Assembly (NCBI RefSeq): GCF_014930455.1
Contig: NZ_JAAIYO010000014.1
Coordinates: forward strand, 173,964 to 237,963
Direction: 5' to 3'
From: Corallococcus soli
GTDB lineage: Bacteria > Myxococcota > Myxococcia > Myxococcales > Myxococcaceae
Length of the DNA stretch: 64,000 nt
Below are positions 44,914-54,210 of the stretch, one piece after another. The stretch's first letter is position 1, and every line of letters starts with the position of its first letter. A program made the translations under genes and the position numbers. A model generated the notes under the pieces. That model was not told the origin of the DNA and searched no databases. It worked only from the letters and a program-made list of their open reading frames with translations.

Positions 44914-46296
44914 GTGCACCTGACGCCCCTGAACCGCCCCCGCTCGCACCGCTGGACCCACGTCGCCCTGCTGGGCCTGGGCCTCCTCGCCACCGGCTGC
45001 GGCCACGGCAAGGCCACGCAAACCGCCCTGGCCCCCCAGGCCCAGGCGCGCGCGTACCTGGCGGAGAACCAGCCGGAGAAGGCCCTGCCGCTGCTGCGCG
45101 AGCTGCATGCGCGCACGCCGGACGACGTGGACGTGGCCAGGGCCCTCACGGAGGCCCATGTGAAGGCTGGCCGCGCGGACGCGTGGGCGGAGGAGCTGCG
45201 CCAAGCCATTGCCCGGAACGAGCGGGCCATGGACCAGTACATGCTGGGCCTCACGCTCTTCTCGCGGGCGAAGGACGCGGGCCAGCCCACGGTGGCCGCC
45301 TTCGAGCGCGCCATCACGCTGTCGCCCACCACCGCCGAATTCCACTACCGCCTGGGCGTCGCGCGGCTGGAGTCGGAGCAGTACGTCGCCGCGCTGGGGC
45401 CCCTGCGCAAGGCCGTGGAGCTGGCCCCGGAGCGCGCGGGCTGGAAGCTGCCGCTCGCCAAGGCCCTGTCGCGCACCGGGGACACCGTGGGCGCCGTGGA
45501 GGCCCTGGGCACCGTCGTGCGCGGCAACCCCTCACCCGGGGAGGTCGCCACCGCGCGAGCGCTGATGAACCAGTTGGCGGACCCCTTCCAGAACTTCCCC
45601 AAGGCGGCGGAGGCGAAGCTCGAGGAGGGCCTGCGCTTCCTGCATGAGCTGGACGTGCCCCAGCACGCCGTCATCGCCTTCGAGGAGATCCTCCACGACT
45701 ACCCGGACCTGGCCGTGGTGCACGCCCTGCTGGGGCTGGCCTACCAGCGCCTGGACGACGCCGGCCGGGCCGTGGACGAGTTCAAGCAGGCCATCGAGCG
45801 CGCCCCCCGGGACGGCAAGAACCAGCTCTACCTGGGGGAGCTGTACCTGTCGCGCCAGCGCCCGGACGCGGCCCGCGCCGCCTTCGAGAAGGCCGTGGTG
45901 CTCAACCCGCTGCTGGAGCTCGCCTGGTTCCGCCTGGGCGACCTGAGCCTGGAAGCGCGTGACCTCCCCGCGGCGAAGACGGCGTTCCAGGTGGCGGTGA
46001 CGCTGGAGCCGAACGCGGTGCCCGCGCGCGGGAAGCTGGCGCTCGTGCACCAGTTGGAGGGGGACTACCCGGCCGCCCAGCGGGAGCTCAAGCACGTGGC
46101 GGAGAAGGACCCGGAGAACACCGAGTTCGCCCTGCGCCTGGGCCTGCTCTACACCGAAGAGGCCCAGAAGGCGCGAAGCCCCCAGGAGCGCCAGAAGGCC
46201 ACGGCCGAGGCGGAGCGCTGGCTGGGCAAGGTGCTGGAGACCCAGCCCGACAACGCCGTGGCCAGCCGAGCCCTGCAGCTGCTCAAGGGCCAGTAG
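44914..46296 (+). CDS. TPR-repeat lipoprotein
   Basis: 460 residues from GTG 44914. The lipobox is LLATGC. The rest is a solenoid of about ten tetratricopeptide repeats (LAENQPEKALPLLRELHARTP, YHYRLGVARLE-like unit near 150, AVIAFEEILHDYPDLAVVHALLG, AFEKAVVLNPLLELAWFRLG). It is probably a scaffold on the periplasmic side. The 11-bp gap to plsC suggests co-transcription. Confidence 0.88.
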   Translation: MHLTPLNRPRSHRWTHVALLGLGLLATGCGHGKATQTALAPQAQARAYLAENQPEKALPLLRELHARTPDDVDVARALTEAHVKAGRADAWAEELRQAIARNERAMDQYMLGLTLFSRAKDAGQPTVAAFERAITLSPTTAEFHYRLGVARLESEQYVAALGPLRKAVELAPERAGWKLPLAKALSRTGDTVGAVEALGTVVRGNPSPGEVATARALMNQLADPFQNFPKAAEAKLEEGLRFLHELDVPQHAVIAFEEILHDYPDLAVVHALLGLAYQRLDDAGRAVDEFKQAIERAPRDGKNQLYLGELYLSRQRPDAARAAFEKAVVLNPLLELAWFRLGDLSLEARDLPAAKTAFQVAVTLEPNAVPARGKLALVHQLEGDYPAAQRELKHVAEKDPENTEFALRLGLLYTEEAQKARSPQERQKATAEAERWLGKVLETQPDNAVASRALQLLKGQ

Positions 46297-46333
46297 CCAC
46301 CAGCACACCCGGGCCTCTACACTCCCGCTTCCG

Positions 46334-46978
46334 ATGAGCGACGCGCGCAAACCCTCCTCCCCCAGCACCCCTCCGCCTGGCCCGGCGCCCCAGCCGCGCG
46401 CGGCCACCAGCTCCGGCATGCGCGCCGTGAGCGCCGCGCGCGCGGCCCCCCTGGAGAAGCAGAAGGCGGAAGGCCCGCTGGGCAAGCGTGTCGCCTCCGA
46501 GGCCTCCAACGTCGTCCTCAACGGCTTCTCCATCCTCAAGGAGCAGCTGGCGGACTTCCGCGCGAGCGACCGCTTCTTCAAGTACAAGGCCGGCATCGTC
46601 GCCGGCTGGGTGATGGTGTCCGTGGCCAGCTTCGCCATCGCCTGCCCGGGGCGCTCCGTCGCGACGGGCGACATGGACGCGCGCCTGGTGCTCAGCGACA
46701 AGCTGGACCGGCCCTCCGTCACCATCTGGAACGAGAGCCAGGACGTCTGGCGCGACGTCACCATCACCGTCAACGAGCAGTACCGGGCGGCGGTGGCGGA
46801 GGTGCAGCCAGGAGCGTTCCTGACCATCACGCCCCGGCAGCTCCTGGGCGCGGGCGGCACCACGGCGCCGGCGGACCTGCGCTTCCAGTCCCTCAAGATG
46901 CGCAGCGCGGACGACAGCGCCGACCTCACCGAGGACCTGAAGGTCGAGTGGGAGCGCCTGCGCGCACCGAAGAAGTAG
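46334..46978 (+). CDS. Single-TM protein of unknown function
   Basis: 214 residues: a Pro/Ala-rich N-terminus (about 1-45), an amphipathic stretch (FSILKEQLADFRASDRFFKYK), one membrane helix (AGIVAGWVMVSVASFAIAC, about 93-112), then a beta-rich domain (LVLSDKLDRPSVTIWNES, DVTITVNEQYR). I do not recognise the family. It is last in the plsC-TPR operon and ends just before a strong hairpin. Confidence 0.75.
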   Translation: MSDARKPSSPSTPPPGPAPQPRAATSSGMRAVSAARAAPLEKQKAEGPLGKRVASEASNVVLNGFSILKEQLADFRASDRFFKYKAGIVAGWVMVSVASFAIACPGRSVATGDMDARLVLSDKLDRPSVTIWNESQDVWRDVTITVNEQYRAAVAEVQPGAFLTITPRQLLGAGGTTAPADLRFQSLKMRSADDSADLTEDLKVEWERLRAPKK

Positions 46979-47003
46979 TCGGCTCGTACCGCCTGGAAAC
47001 ACG

Positions 47004-47036
47004 AAGGGCGCCCTCCCAAGCCGGGAAGGCGCCCTT
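47004..47036. terminator. Bidirectional terminator hairpin
   Basis: A 9-bp perfect stem aagggcgcc/ggcgccctt with a 15-base loop lies between the convergent + strand operon and rplQ. The + strand side ends in cccttt, giving a short T-run, so it is the most terminator-like of the intergenic hairpins. Confidence 0.65.
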
Positions 47037-47098
47037 TGTGCTGTTTCAAGTCCGGCCGGGCCTCCCCAGCAAGGAGAGACCCGGGCGCGGAGGGGCGG

Positions 47099-47515
47099 CT
47101 AGCCCTCGGACTTCGTCTCGGCAGGGGCTTCCGTCTCGGCGGCGGCCGGAGCCTTCGCGGGCCGGTCCACCAGCTCGATGAGGGCCATCTCCGCGGCATC
47201 GCCCCGGCGGAAGCCCAGGCGGATGATGCGGGTATAGCCACCCGGACGGGAGGCGTAACGCTCCTTGTACTCGCTGAACACCTTCTGGAGGACCACGCGG
47301 TCCTTCACGGTGCGCGCGGCGAGGCGCACGTTGGACAGACCGCCACGCTTGGCGAGCGTGATGATGCGCTCGGCCAGCGGCCGGACTTCCTTCGCCTTGG
47401 GAACGGTGGTGCGGATGGCACCGTGCTCCAGCAGCGAGGTGACCATGTTGTTGAGCATCGCGAGCCGGTGGCTCGTGGTGCGGTGCAGCTTCCTTTGTCC
47501 GACCTTGTGGCGCAT
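47099..47515 (-). CDS. rplQ: 50S ribosomal protein L17
   Basis: 138 residues. [24 protein letters not shown] is the family N-terminus (quoted in two parts: [12 protein letters not shown] and [12 protein letters not shown]), with a final [16 protein letters not shown] ~20-residue Ala/Glu-rich tail extends past the usual end. It is last of the alpha operon and lies 193 bp after rpoA, across two hairpins. Confidence 0.97.
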   Translation of the reverse strand: MRHKVGQRKLHRTTSHRLAMLNNMVTSLLEHGAIRTTVPKAKEVRPLAERIITLAKRGGLSNVRLAARTVKDRVVLQKVFSEYKERYASRPGGYTRIIRLGFRRGDAAEMALIELVDRPAKAPAAAETEAPAETKSEG

Positions 47516-47614
47516 GCGCGTGCTCCGGGGCCTCCTGGGAGGACCCCACCACTCCGGCCGTGTCAGGTACCGGGTGGGAAGGACGGCCCCGACACCGGGG
47601 ACGTCCGTTGAATC

Positions 47615-47635
47615 GGGCCCTGTCTACCAGGGCCC
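47615..47635 (-). other. Intercistronic hairpin rpoA-rplQ (1)
   Basis: An 8-bp perfect stem gggccctg/cagggccc with loop tctac. No T-run. One of the spacer hairpins of the ribosomal cluster. Confidence 0.5.
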
Positions 47636-47646
47636 CCTGCCCCGCG

Positions 47647-47669
47647 CCACCGTGAAGCCGTGTCGGTGG
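47647..47669 (-). other. Intercistronic hairpin rpoA-rplQ (2)
   Basis: A 6-bp stem ccaccg/cggtgg with an 11-base loop, between the previous hairpin and the rpoA stop. Confidence 0.4.
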
Positions 47670-47708
47670 GGTGCGGGACAGGTGCTGCGACGACGGGAAA
47701 CGTCGAAA

Positions 47709-48731
47709 CTAGGCCTTGGGCGCCGCGGGAGCCGGCGCATTCTTCGGCGGCCAGTTCTCCAGCTTCATGCCCAGCGACAGGCCCATCTCCGCGAGGATCT
47801 CCTTGATCTCCTTCAAGGACTTGCGGCCGAAGTTCTTCGTCTTGAGCATCTCCGCCTCGGTGCGCTGGACCAGGTCACCGATGGACTTGATGTTCGCCTG
47901 CTGCAGGCAGTTGGCCGAACGCACCGACAGCTCCAGCTCGTCCACCGAGCGGAACAGGTTCTCGTTGAGCTTCGCCTCTTCCTTCGGCGCCTCGGCGACG
48001 ACCGGCTCCTCGGTCTCGTCGAAGTTCACGAACACCGTGAGCTGCTCCTTGATGATCTTCGCCGCGTACGCCACCGCGTCCTGGGGCACCACGGAGCCGT
48101 CCGTCCAGACCTCGAGCGACAGCTTGTCGAAGTCCGTGACCTGACCGACGCGCGCGTTGGTGACCTGGTAGTTCACCTTGCGGATGGGCGAGAAGAGCGA
48201 GTCGATGGGGATGGTCCCGATGGGCGCACCCGGCACCTTGTTGGTGGACGCGGCGACGTAGCCACGGCCCCGGCGGCACGACAGCTCCATGCGCACCTTG
48301 CCACCCTCGGACACGGTGCAGATGTGATGACCCGGGTTGAGGATCTCCACGTCCTGGTCCGCGATGAGGTCGCCCGCCTTGACCTCCTTGGGCCCCTCCA
48401 CCTCGATGCGCAGCGTCTTCGGCTCGTTCGTGTGCATCCGGAGGAGGACCTCCTTCAGGTTCAACACGACATCCGTGACGTCCTCGGCCACCTCGGGGAT
48501 GGTCGTGAACTCGTGGTCCACGCCCTCAATCTTCACGGAGGTGATGGCCGCGCCCTGCAGCGACGACAGCAGCACCCGCCGCAGCGAGTTGCCCAGCGTC
48601 GTCCCGAAGCCGCGCTCCAGCGGCTCCGCCACGAACTTGCCGTACGTGGGGCTCAGCGAGTCCTGGTCCACTTCCATGCGGCGCGGCTTGATGAGGTCAC
48701 GCCAGTTCTTCGCGACAAACGTATCGGCCAT
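47709..48731 (-). CDS. rpoA: RNA polymerase alpha subunit
   Basis: 340 residues. The N-terminal dimerisation domain (about 1-235) includes [20 protein letters not shown]. The C-terminal DNA/activator-binding domain has [12 protein letters not shown] (the Arg that contacts UP elements) and [13 protein letters not shown]. The Pro/Ala-rich end is a short tail. The start is ATG 48731. Confidence 0.98.
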   Translation of the reverse strand: MADTFVAKNWRDLIKPRRMEVDQDSLSPTYGKFVAEPLERGFGTTLGNSLRRVLLSSLQGAAITSVKIEGVDHEFTTIPEVAEDVTDVVLNLKEVLLRMHTNEPKTLRIEVEGPKEVKAGDLIADQDVEILNPGHHICTVSEGGKVRMELSCRRGRGYVAASTNKVPGAPIGTIPIDSLFSPIRKVNYQVTNARVGQVTDFDKLSLEVWTDGSVVPQDAVAYAAKIIKEQLTVFVNFDETEEPVVAEAPKEEAKLNENLFRSVDELELSVRSANCLQQANIKSIGDLVQRTEAEMLKTKNFGRKSLKEIKEILAEMGLSLGMKLENWPPKNAPAPAAPKA

Positions 48732-48863
48732 GGGGACTGCTCCTCGGGTCGTGCGCCATCACCGACATCCCCGTCGGAGTGACGGGAGGACGGGCACGCG
48801 GGGACTGCGTAACGGCGTCGTCCGGCGCGCGCAGAGCGCGCATTCCAGGCGACCAAAGCAATG

Positions 48864-48890
48864 ACGCCCCGGCCTCGTCGGCCAGGGCGT
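48864..48890 (-). other. Intercistronic hairpin rpsD-rpoA (1)
   Basis: Outer 6-bp stem acgccc/gggcgt with an inner ggcc/ggcc pair, in the 201-bp spacer between rpsD and rpoA. Confidence 0.5.
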
Positions 48891-48902
48891 CCACTGCGGG
48901 AG

Positions 48903-48922
48903 GGGCCCGTTGAAGCGGGCCC
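48903..48922 (-). other. Intercistronic hairpin rpsD-rpoA (2)
   Basis: A 7-bp perfect stem gggcccg/cgggccc with loop ttgaag, 11 bases past the rpsD stop. Confidence 0.5.
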
Positions 48923-48932
48923 GGCACCCAGA

Positions 48933-49559
48933 CTACTTCGAGTACAACTCGACGATGAGCTGCTCCTGGATGGGCATGGTCAGGTCTTCACGGTTCGGGA
49001 CCGTCTTCACCGTGCCCTTGAACGCCTTCTTGTCCAGGTCGATCCACTGCGGAATGCCACGGCGGTCCACCGTCTCCAGCGCCTCGGAGATGCGCAGCAC
49101 CTTGCGGCTCTTCTCCACCACTTCCACGGCGCTGCCCGGCTTCACGGAGAACGACGGGATGTTCACCCGGCGGCCGTTGACCTGGAAGTGACCGTGACGC
49201 ACCAGCTGGCGCGCCTCGTTGCGCGTGTCCGCGAAGCCCATGCGGAACACCACGTTGTCCAGGCGCAGTTCCAGCTGCTGGAGCAGGTTCTCACCCGTCT
49301 TGCCCTTGGCCGCGGACGCGCGGTGGTAGTACCCGCGGAATTGGTTCTCGAGCAGGCCGTACATGCGCTTGACCTTCTGCTTCTCGCGCAGCTGCACGCC
49401 GTAGCCGGAGAACTTCACGCGGCCCTGGCCGTGCTGACCGGGGGGATAGGGGCGGCGCTCGATGGCGCACTTGTCCGTGTAGCAACGGTCGCCCTTCAAG
49501 TACATCTTCAGGTTCTCACGCCGGCAGATACGGCAGGCGCTCGCGGTGTAACGGGCCAC
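48933..49559 (-). CDS. rpsD: 30S ribosomal protein S4
   Basis: 208 residues from a GTG at 49559. The N-terminus carries the zinc-type Cys set ([11 protein letters not shown] and [12 protein letters not shown]). The S4 RNA-binding fold follows ([22 protein letters not shown]). S4 nucleates 30S assembly and in many bacteria controls its own operon. Confidence 0.97.
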   Translation of the reverse strand: MARYTASACRICRRENLKMYLKGDRCYTDKCAIERRPYPPGQHGQGRVKFSGYGVQLREKQKVKRMYGLLENQFRGYYHRASAAKGKTGENLLQQLELRLDNVVFRMGFADTRNEARQLVRHGHFQVNGRRVNIPSFSVKPGSAVEVVEKSRKVLRISEALETVDRRGIPQWIDLDKKAFKGTVKTVPNREDLTMPIQEQLIVELYSK

Positions 49560-49589
49560 GGAAATTCTCCTTGCAGATGGTCTGGAGCC

Positions 49590-49609
49590 GGCTCGCGAAA
49601 CCGCGAGCC
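49590..49609 (-). other. Intercistronic hairpin rpsK-rpsD
   Basis: An 8-bp perfect stem ggctcgcg/cgcgagcc with loop aaac, 30 bases upstream of the rpsD start. Confidence 0.5.
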
Positions 49610-49625
49610 AGGCCCGAAGCGGTGA

Positions 49626-50066
49626 TTAGACGCGGCGGCGCTTGGGCTGACGGCAGCCGTTGTGCGGGATGGGCGTCACGTCGCGGATGAGGCTGATCTT
49701 CAGGCCGGCGGCGGCCAGCGCGCGCAGCGCCGACTCACGGCCCGCGCCCGGACCCTTCACGAACACCGTCACGGTCTTGAGGCCGTGCTCCATCGCCTTC
49801 GCCGCGGCGTCGCCAGCGGCCACCTGCGCCGCGAACGGCGTGGACTTGCGGCTGCCCTTGAAGCCGCGCGCCCCGGCCGACGACCAGGAGATCACGTTCC
49901 CGGACACGTCCGTGATCGTGATGATGGTGTTGTTGAACGTGGACTGGATGTGGACCACGCCGTTGAGGATGTTCTTCTTGCCCTTGCGCTTGCTCTTCTT
50001 CGCCGCAGGGGCCTCGCCGCCCTCGGCACCGGCCGGCGCGGCGGCGGTATTGATCTCGTCAGCCAT
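49626..50066 (-). CDS. rpsK: 30S ribosomal protein S11
   Basis: 146 residues. A ~30-residue Ala/Glu/Lys-rich extension precedes the conserved core ([54 protein letters not shown]). Confidence 0.97.
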   Translation of the reverse strand: MADEINTAAAPAGAEGGEAPAAKKSKRKGKKNILNGVVHIQSTFNNTIITITDVSGNVISWSSAGARGFKGSRKSTPFAAQVAAGDAAAKAMEHGLKTVTVFVKGPGAGRESALRALAAAGLKISLIRDVTPIPHNGCRQPKRRRV

Positions 50067-50098
50067 GTGAATCGCTGCTCCTGGGAGTAGGTGATCAA

Positions 50099-50130
50099 CG
50101 CCCGCGCCTCACGAAAGGAGGCAGCGGGCG
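50099..50130 (-). other. Intercistronic hairpin rpsM-rpsK
   Basis: A 7-bp stem cgcccgc/gcgggcg stacked on an inner cctc/gagg pair, in the 73-bp spacer between rpsM and rpsK. Confidence 0.5.
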
Positions 50131-50139
50131 CCAGAGGGT

Positions 50140-50523
50140 TTAGCGGGCCGGAGCGGCCGGCTTCGCGCGAACGATGCCGCGCTTGGGACCCTTGCGGGTG
50201 CGCGCGTTGGTGTGGGTGCGCTGGCCGCGGACCGGAAGACCCTTGCGGTGACGCAGACCCCGGTAGCATCCCAGGTCCATGAGCCGCTTGATGTTCATGG
50301 TCACCTCACGCCGGAGGTCGCCCTCGACCTTGTAGCTGGCTTCGATGATCTCGCGGATCTTTCGAGCCTGCTCTTCGGTGAGGTCCTTGGTCCGGGTGGT
50401 GAGATCGATGCCCGCCGCTTCGATGATGTCGTGCGCGGTCTTGTTACCGATCCCGTAGATGTACTGGAGCGAGATCACCGCGCGCTTGTTGGGCGGCAGA
50501 TCGATGCCGGCGATACGAGCCAT
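50140..50523 (-). CDS. rpsM: 30S ribosomal protein S13
   Basis: 127 residues from ATG 50523. [27 protein letters not shown] and [20 protein letters not shown] are diagnostic. The basic C-terminal tail contacts the P-site tRNA. Confidence 0.97.
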   Translation of the reverse strand: MARIAGIDLPPNKRAVISLQYIYGIGNKTAHDIIEAAGIDLTTRTKDLTEEQARKIREIIEASYKVEGDLRREVTMNIKRLMDLGCYRGLRHRKGLPVRGQRTHTNARTRKGPKRGIVRAKPAAPAR

Positions 50524-50559
50524 CTTCGGTCTTCCTTGTTGTGGAGTTGGTCTGAGGCC

Positions 50560-50580
50560 AACGGTCCCTGAGGGACCGTT
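50560..50580 (-). other. Intercistronic hairpin rpmJ-rpsM
   Basis: A 9-bp perfect stem aacggtccc/gggaccgtt with a 3-base loop; its edge overlaps the rpmJ stop codon. No T-run. Confidence 0.55.
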
Positions 50581-50695
50581 AGCCCTGGCGCTGCTTGTGC
50601 CGGGGGTTGGAAGCGCAGATGACGCGCACGATGCCCTTGCGGCGGACAACCTTGCACTTGTCGCAGATCTTCTTGACGGACGCCCGAACCTTCAT
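50579..50695 (-). CDS. rpmJ: 50S ribosomal protein L36 (zinc form)
   Basis: 38 residues, starting [15 protein letters not shown]. CxxC plus a later Cys/His pair ([11 protein letters not shown]) form the zinc ribbon. It sits between infA and rpsM as in most bacteria. Confidence 0.95.
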   Translation of the reverse strand: MKVRASVKKICDKCKVVRRKGIVRVICASNPRHKQRQG

Positions 50696-50733
50696 GGAGC
50701 GAACTTCCTTCCTTCAACGGAGAAAACACAACA

Positions 50734-50756
50734 GCCGGTCCGCGAAGGCGGCCGGC
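50734..50756 (-). other. Intercistronic hairpin infA-rpmJ
   Basis: Two stacked stems, gccgg/ccggc and ccgc/gcgg, separated by one bulged T, with loop gaag. Confidence 0.5.
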
Positions 50757-50761
50757 GAGAA

Positions 50762-50980
<219 letters not shown>

Positions 50981-51024
50981 GCGTCAACCTTCTTCCCGGA
51001 CCACGAACCTTCTGGAAGCGCGGC

Positions 51025-51053
51025 GGGATAACACTTTGGTCCGTAAGTAGCAA
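51025..51053 (-). promoter_or_regulatory. Candidate promoter for infA
   Basis: On the minus strand TTGCTA and TATCCC are 17 bases apart, 45 bp before the infA start, in the one long spacer (map-infA, 156 bp) where I see no strong hairpin. Match to the -10 consensus is weak. Confidence 0.25.
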
Positions 51054-51136
51054 GCACCGCGCGATTCGAAACTGGGACCTCTATCAACACCCTCTGACAT
51101 CACCCTATTTCACCCCGGGTCTGGGGGCCTGCAGGA

Positions 51137-51880
51137 TCAGCGGGTAAGCACTTCCGGCCCGCGCTCCGAAATCAGGATGGTGTGCTCGAAGTGGGCGGAC
51201 AACTTCCCATCCACCGTGACGGCCGTCCACTCGTCCTCCAGCACCTCCACGTCGGCCGTTCCCTGGTTCACCATCGGCTCCACCGCCAGGACCATTCCTG
51301 GCCGCAGCTTCAGCCCCGAGCCCGCCTGCCCGTAGTTGGGCACCTGCGGCGGCTCGTGGAGCTTCCGCCCGATGCCGTGCCCCACGAAGTCCCGCACCAC
51401 CGAAAAACCCCGGGTTTCCACGTGGCTCTGCACAGCATGCCCGATATCGCCTATCCGGTTGCCCACCTGCATCGCCTGGATGGCCTTCTCCAGGGACTGA
51501 CGGGTGGCGTCCACCAGGGCCTGGGCCTCGGCGGTCACCCTTCCCACCGGCACCGTCCGCGCCGAGTCCCCGAAGTAGCCCCGGTACACCACCCCGAAGT
51601 CCAGCTTCATCAGATCCCCAGCCACCAGCCTGCGTTTCCGGTTGGGGATGCCATGGACCACCTCCTGGTTCACGGAGGCGCACAGGACGCCCGGGAAGCC
51701 GTGGTAGCCCTTGAACGCTGACCTGCCCCCCTTCTTGGCGATGAGCTGCTCGGCCAGGGCATCCAGTTCCCAGGTGGAGACGCCAGGCGCCACGGCCTTT
51801 TCCAGCTCATCCAGGATTTCCCGGACGATCCGCCCTGCTTCCCGCATCAGGGCAATCTCGCCGGGGCTCTTGAGCTCCAT
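51137..51880 (-). CDS. map: Methionine aminopeptidase, type I
   Basis: 247 residues. Metal ligands are visible in KLDFGVVYRGYFGDSA (two Asp), the His of GHGIGRKLHEPPQVPNYG, the Glu of VLAVEPMVNQG and the Glu of FEHTILIS. It removes the initiator Met co-translationally. It is placed between adk and infA as in many genomes. Confidence 0.97.
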   Translation of the reverse strand: MELKSPGEIALMREAGRIVREILDELEKAVAPGVSTWELDALAEQLIAKKGGRSAFKGYHGFPGVLCASVNQEVVHGIPNRKRRLVAGDLMKLDFGVVYRGYFGDSARTVPVGRVTAEAQALVDATRQSLEKAIQAMQVGNRIGDIGHAVQSHVETRGFSVVRDFVGHGIGRKLHEPPQVPNYGQAGSGLKLRPGMVLAVEPMVNQGTADVEVLEDEWTAVTVDGKLSAHFEHTILISERGPEVLTR

Positions 51881-51930
51881 CGGGTTCCCGCGCCTCTTTC
51901 CCTACTGGCGTGCCGTTTCCCGGGAACCCG
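51881..51930 (-). other. Intercistronic inverted repeat adk-map
   Basis: A 10-bp perfect inverted repeat cgggttcccg/cgggaacccg with a 30-base loop, immediately upstream of the map start codon. Confidence 0.45.
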
Positions 51931-51991
51931 CGCTCAGGGGAGCAACAGTCCGGCTCTTCACCGAGCCATCGCTCCACTGCCTGGTGCCTGC

Positions 51992-52642
51992 TCAGGAGGA
52001 CCGACCCGCCGCCTTCTTGATCTCCTCGTAGATGCCCTCAGGGGTCCCCACGCCGTCCACGCTCTTGAGCAGGCCCTTCTTCGCGTAGAAGTCCTTCAGG
52101 GGAGAGGTCTCCGCATCGTACTTTCGCAGGCGCCGCTCAATGACCTCGGGCGTGTCGTCCTCGCGCTGGACGAGCTCCGAGCTGCACTTGTCACACATCC
52201 CCGCACGCTTCGGGGGGTTCTGGGTCACGTGGTACACCGACCCGTCATTGGGGCACACACGCCGGCCAGAGCCTCGCTCGACCAGCGTGGAGTGCGGGAC
52301 CTCCAGGGACACGACCGCGTCCAGCTGTCGCCCCAGCCGGATGAGCATCTGGTCCAAAGCATCCGCTTGGCCGGGCGTGCGCGGGAAGCCATCCAGCACG
52401 AACCCCTGGGCCACGTCCGGTTCCTTCAGCCGCTCCTCCACGATGCCGATGACGACGTCGTCAGGCACGTATTGCCCTGCGGCCATCAGCGGCCCGGCCA
52501 CCTTGCCCAGCGCCGTTCCATCCTTCACGGCCTTGCGCAGGATGTCCCCGGTGGAGATCTGCGGGATCTGGAAGTCCGCGTAGAGCTTCTTCGCCTGGGT
52601 ACCCTTCCCGGCGTTCGGCGGCCCCAACAGGATGAGGTTCAT
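51992..52642 (-). CDS. adk: Adenylate kinase
   Basis: 216 residues from ATG 52642. P-loop LLGPPNAGKGTQAKK, DGFPRTPGQADAL, and a long-form lid with Cys (RRVCPNDG and GMCDKCSSEL). The second lid position, usually Cys, is Asp, giving a C-D-C-C set as in some zinc-lid enzymes. Confidence 0.97.
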   Translation of the reverse strand: MNLILLGPPNAGKGTQAKKLYADFQIPQISTGDILRKAVKDGTALGKVAGPLMAAGQYVPDDVVIGIVEERLKEPDVAQGFVLDGFPRTPGQADALDQMLIRLGRQLDAVVSLEVPHSTLVERGSGRRVCPNDGSVYHVTQNPPKRAGMCDKCSSELVQREDDTPEVIERRLRKYDAETSPLKDFYAKKGLLKSVDGVGTPEGIYEEIKKAAGRSS

Positions 52643-52680
52643 GTCGCTCCTTTGCACCAGCGTCCATCCTTGAACGACGA

Positions 52681-52712
52681 GGCGCCCCTCCCCACCACTG
52701 GAGAGAGGCGCC
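52681..52712 (-). other. Intercistronic hairpin secY-adk
   Basis: The ends ggcgcc/ggcgcc pair, and the inner arms pair with G-U wobbles, giving about 13 bp around loop accact. It lies between the secY stop and the adk start. Confidence 0.5.
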
Positions 52713-52732
52713 CGGAACACAACCGCCAGCCG

Positions 52733-54079
52733 TCAGGCCGCCACGCGAACCCGACCACGGATGCGCGGACCGCGCGGACCAGCGAAACCTTCGTAGTTGC
52801 GGCTGATGAGGTGACCCTCGATCTGCTGCACCGTGTCCAGCGCCACACCCACCACGATGAGGAGTGCCGTGCCGCCGAACGTGAACTGCACACCCAGCAC
52901 GCTGCTGATGACCGTCGGAATCACGCAGATGATGGCCAGGTAGATGGAGCCGCCGAACGTCAGCCGGTTGAGCACGCGCTCGATGAACTCCGCCGTCTGG
53001 CGTCCCGGACGGATGCCGGGGATGTAGCCGCCCTGCTTCTTGATGTTGTCCGCCACGTCATCCGGCCGGAACGTGAGCGCCGTGTAGAAGTAGGAGAAGA
53101 ACACCACCATCAGCACGAAGAGCCCGTTGTACACCCAGAGGTTGCCTTCGATGCTGCGCTGGAAACCCTGCAGGAACGGGAACCACGCTCCGAGCGTCGC
53201 GGGGAACGACAACACCGCGCCAGCGAAGATGGGGGGAATCACGCCCGACGCATTCACCTTCATGGGGAAATACGTCGCCTGCCCCGCGAACATCCGTCGC
53301 CCCGCCATGCGCTTGGCGTACTGGATGGGCACGCGCCGCATGCCGCGCTCCACGTAGACCACCACGCCGATGATGAGCAGCATGAAGAACAGCAGGCCCA
53401 GCACGGCCGCCACGTTCACCACTTCCTGCGTCGTCAGGTCCAGCAACTGCTTCGCGCCCGGCAACACCCGCGCCACGATGCCCGCGAAGATGATGAGCGA
53501 GATGCCATTGCCGATGCCGCGTTCGGTGATGCGCTCGCCCAGCCACATGATGAAGGCCGTGCCTGCCGTGAGGCTGACGACCGTCATGAACGTGAACCAG
53601 AGGTTGTCGTTGGGCACCACCACCTGGTTGAAGCCGCTCTGCCCTGCGTCGGAACGCCCCAGCGAGGCCAGCCACCGCGAGATGCCCACGCCCTGCACGA
53701 TGGACAGCGCGATGGTGCCGTAGCGGGTGTACTGGTTGATCTTCTGCCGACCCGCGGCGCCTTCCTTCTGGAGCCGCTCCAGGCTGGGTACGACCACCGC
53801 CAGCAGCTGGATGATGATGGAGGCGCTGACGTACGGCATGATGCCCAGACCGAAGATGGACATCTGCTCCAGCGCGCCGCCGGAGAAGAGGTTGAACAGC
53901 GACACCAGGCCGCCCTGTTGCTTCTGGGCGTCCATGAACGCGTTCATCGCGGAACGGTCCACGCCCGGCGTGTTGATGAAGATGCCGATGCGGTAGACGG
54001 ACAGCAGCACGAGCGTGTACGCAAGCCGGCTGCGCAGCTCCGCGATGCGGAAGACATTGGCGAAGGCGTTCAAGGCCAC
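52733..54079 (-). CDS. secY: Protein translocase subunit SecY
   Basis: 448 residues from GTG 54079, giving the usual N-terminus (ALNAFANVFRIAELRSRL). Ten membrane helices, with the first loop INTPGVD, GIMPYVSASIIIQLL (plug/pore region), and the ribosome- and SecA-binding loops ERGMRRVPIQYAKR and GYIPGIRPGRQT. The upstream TTG at 54121 lies in the spacer next to a hairpin and is rejected as the start. Confidence 0.97.
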   Translation of the reverse strand: MALNAFANVFRIAELRSRLAYTLVLLSVYRIGIFINTPGVDRSAMNAFMDAQKQQGGLVSLFNLFSGGALEQMSIFGLGIMPYVSASIIIQLLAVVVPSLERLQKEGAAGRQKINQYTRYGTIALSIVQGVGISRWLASLGRSDAGQSGFNQVVVPNDNLWFTFMTVVSLTAGTAFIMWLGERITERGIGNGISLIIFAGIVARVLPGAKQLLDLTTQEVVNVAAVLGLLFFMLLIIGVVVYVERGMRRVPIQYAKRMAGRRMFAGQATYFPMKVNASGVIPPIFAGAVLSFPATLGAWFPFLQGFQRSIEGNLWVYNGLFVLMVVFFSYFYTALTFRPDDVADNIKKQGGYIPGIRPGRQTAEFIERVLNRLTFGGSIYLAIICVIPTVISSVLGVQFTFGGTALLIVVGVALDTVQQIEGHLISRNYEGFAGPRGPRIRGRVRVAA

Positions 54080-54122
54080 GGGAAAGCCATCCTCTTCAAG
54101 AGGTTCTGCCAGCAACAACAAA

Positions 54123-54150
54123 CGCCCCTCTCCGGTTCCGGAAAGGGGCG
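54123..54150 (-). terminator. Attenuator-like hairpin rplO-secY
   Basis: Outer stem cgcccct/aggggcg (7 bp) and inner stem tccgg/ccgga (5 bp). In the direction of transcription it is followed by TTTGTTGTTG, making it the best intrinsic-terminator candidate inside the ribosomal cluster. Partial termination here would lower secY relative to the ribosomal genes. Confidence 0.55.
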
Positions 54151-54210
54151 CGGAAGCCTACACAAGGCTGAAGGCGCGCACCACATCGCTGTGATGCACG
54201 CCTGTCACGC

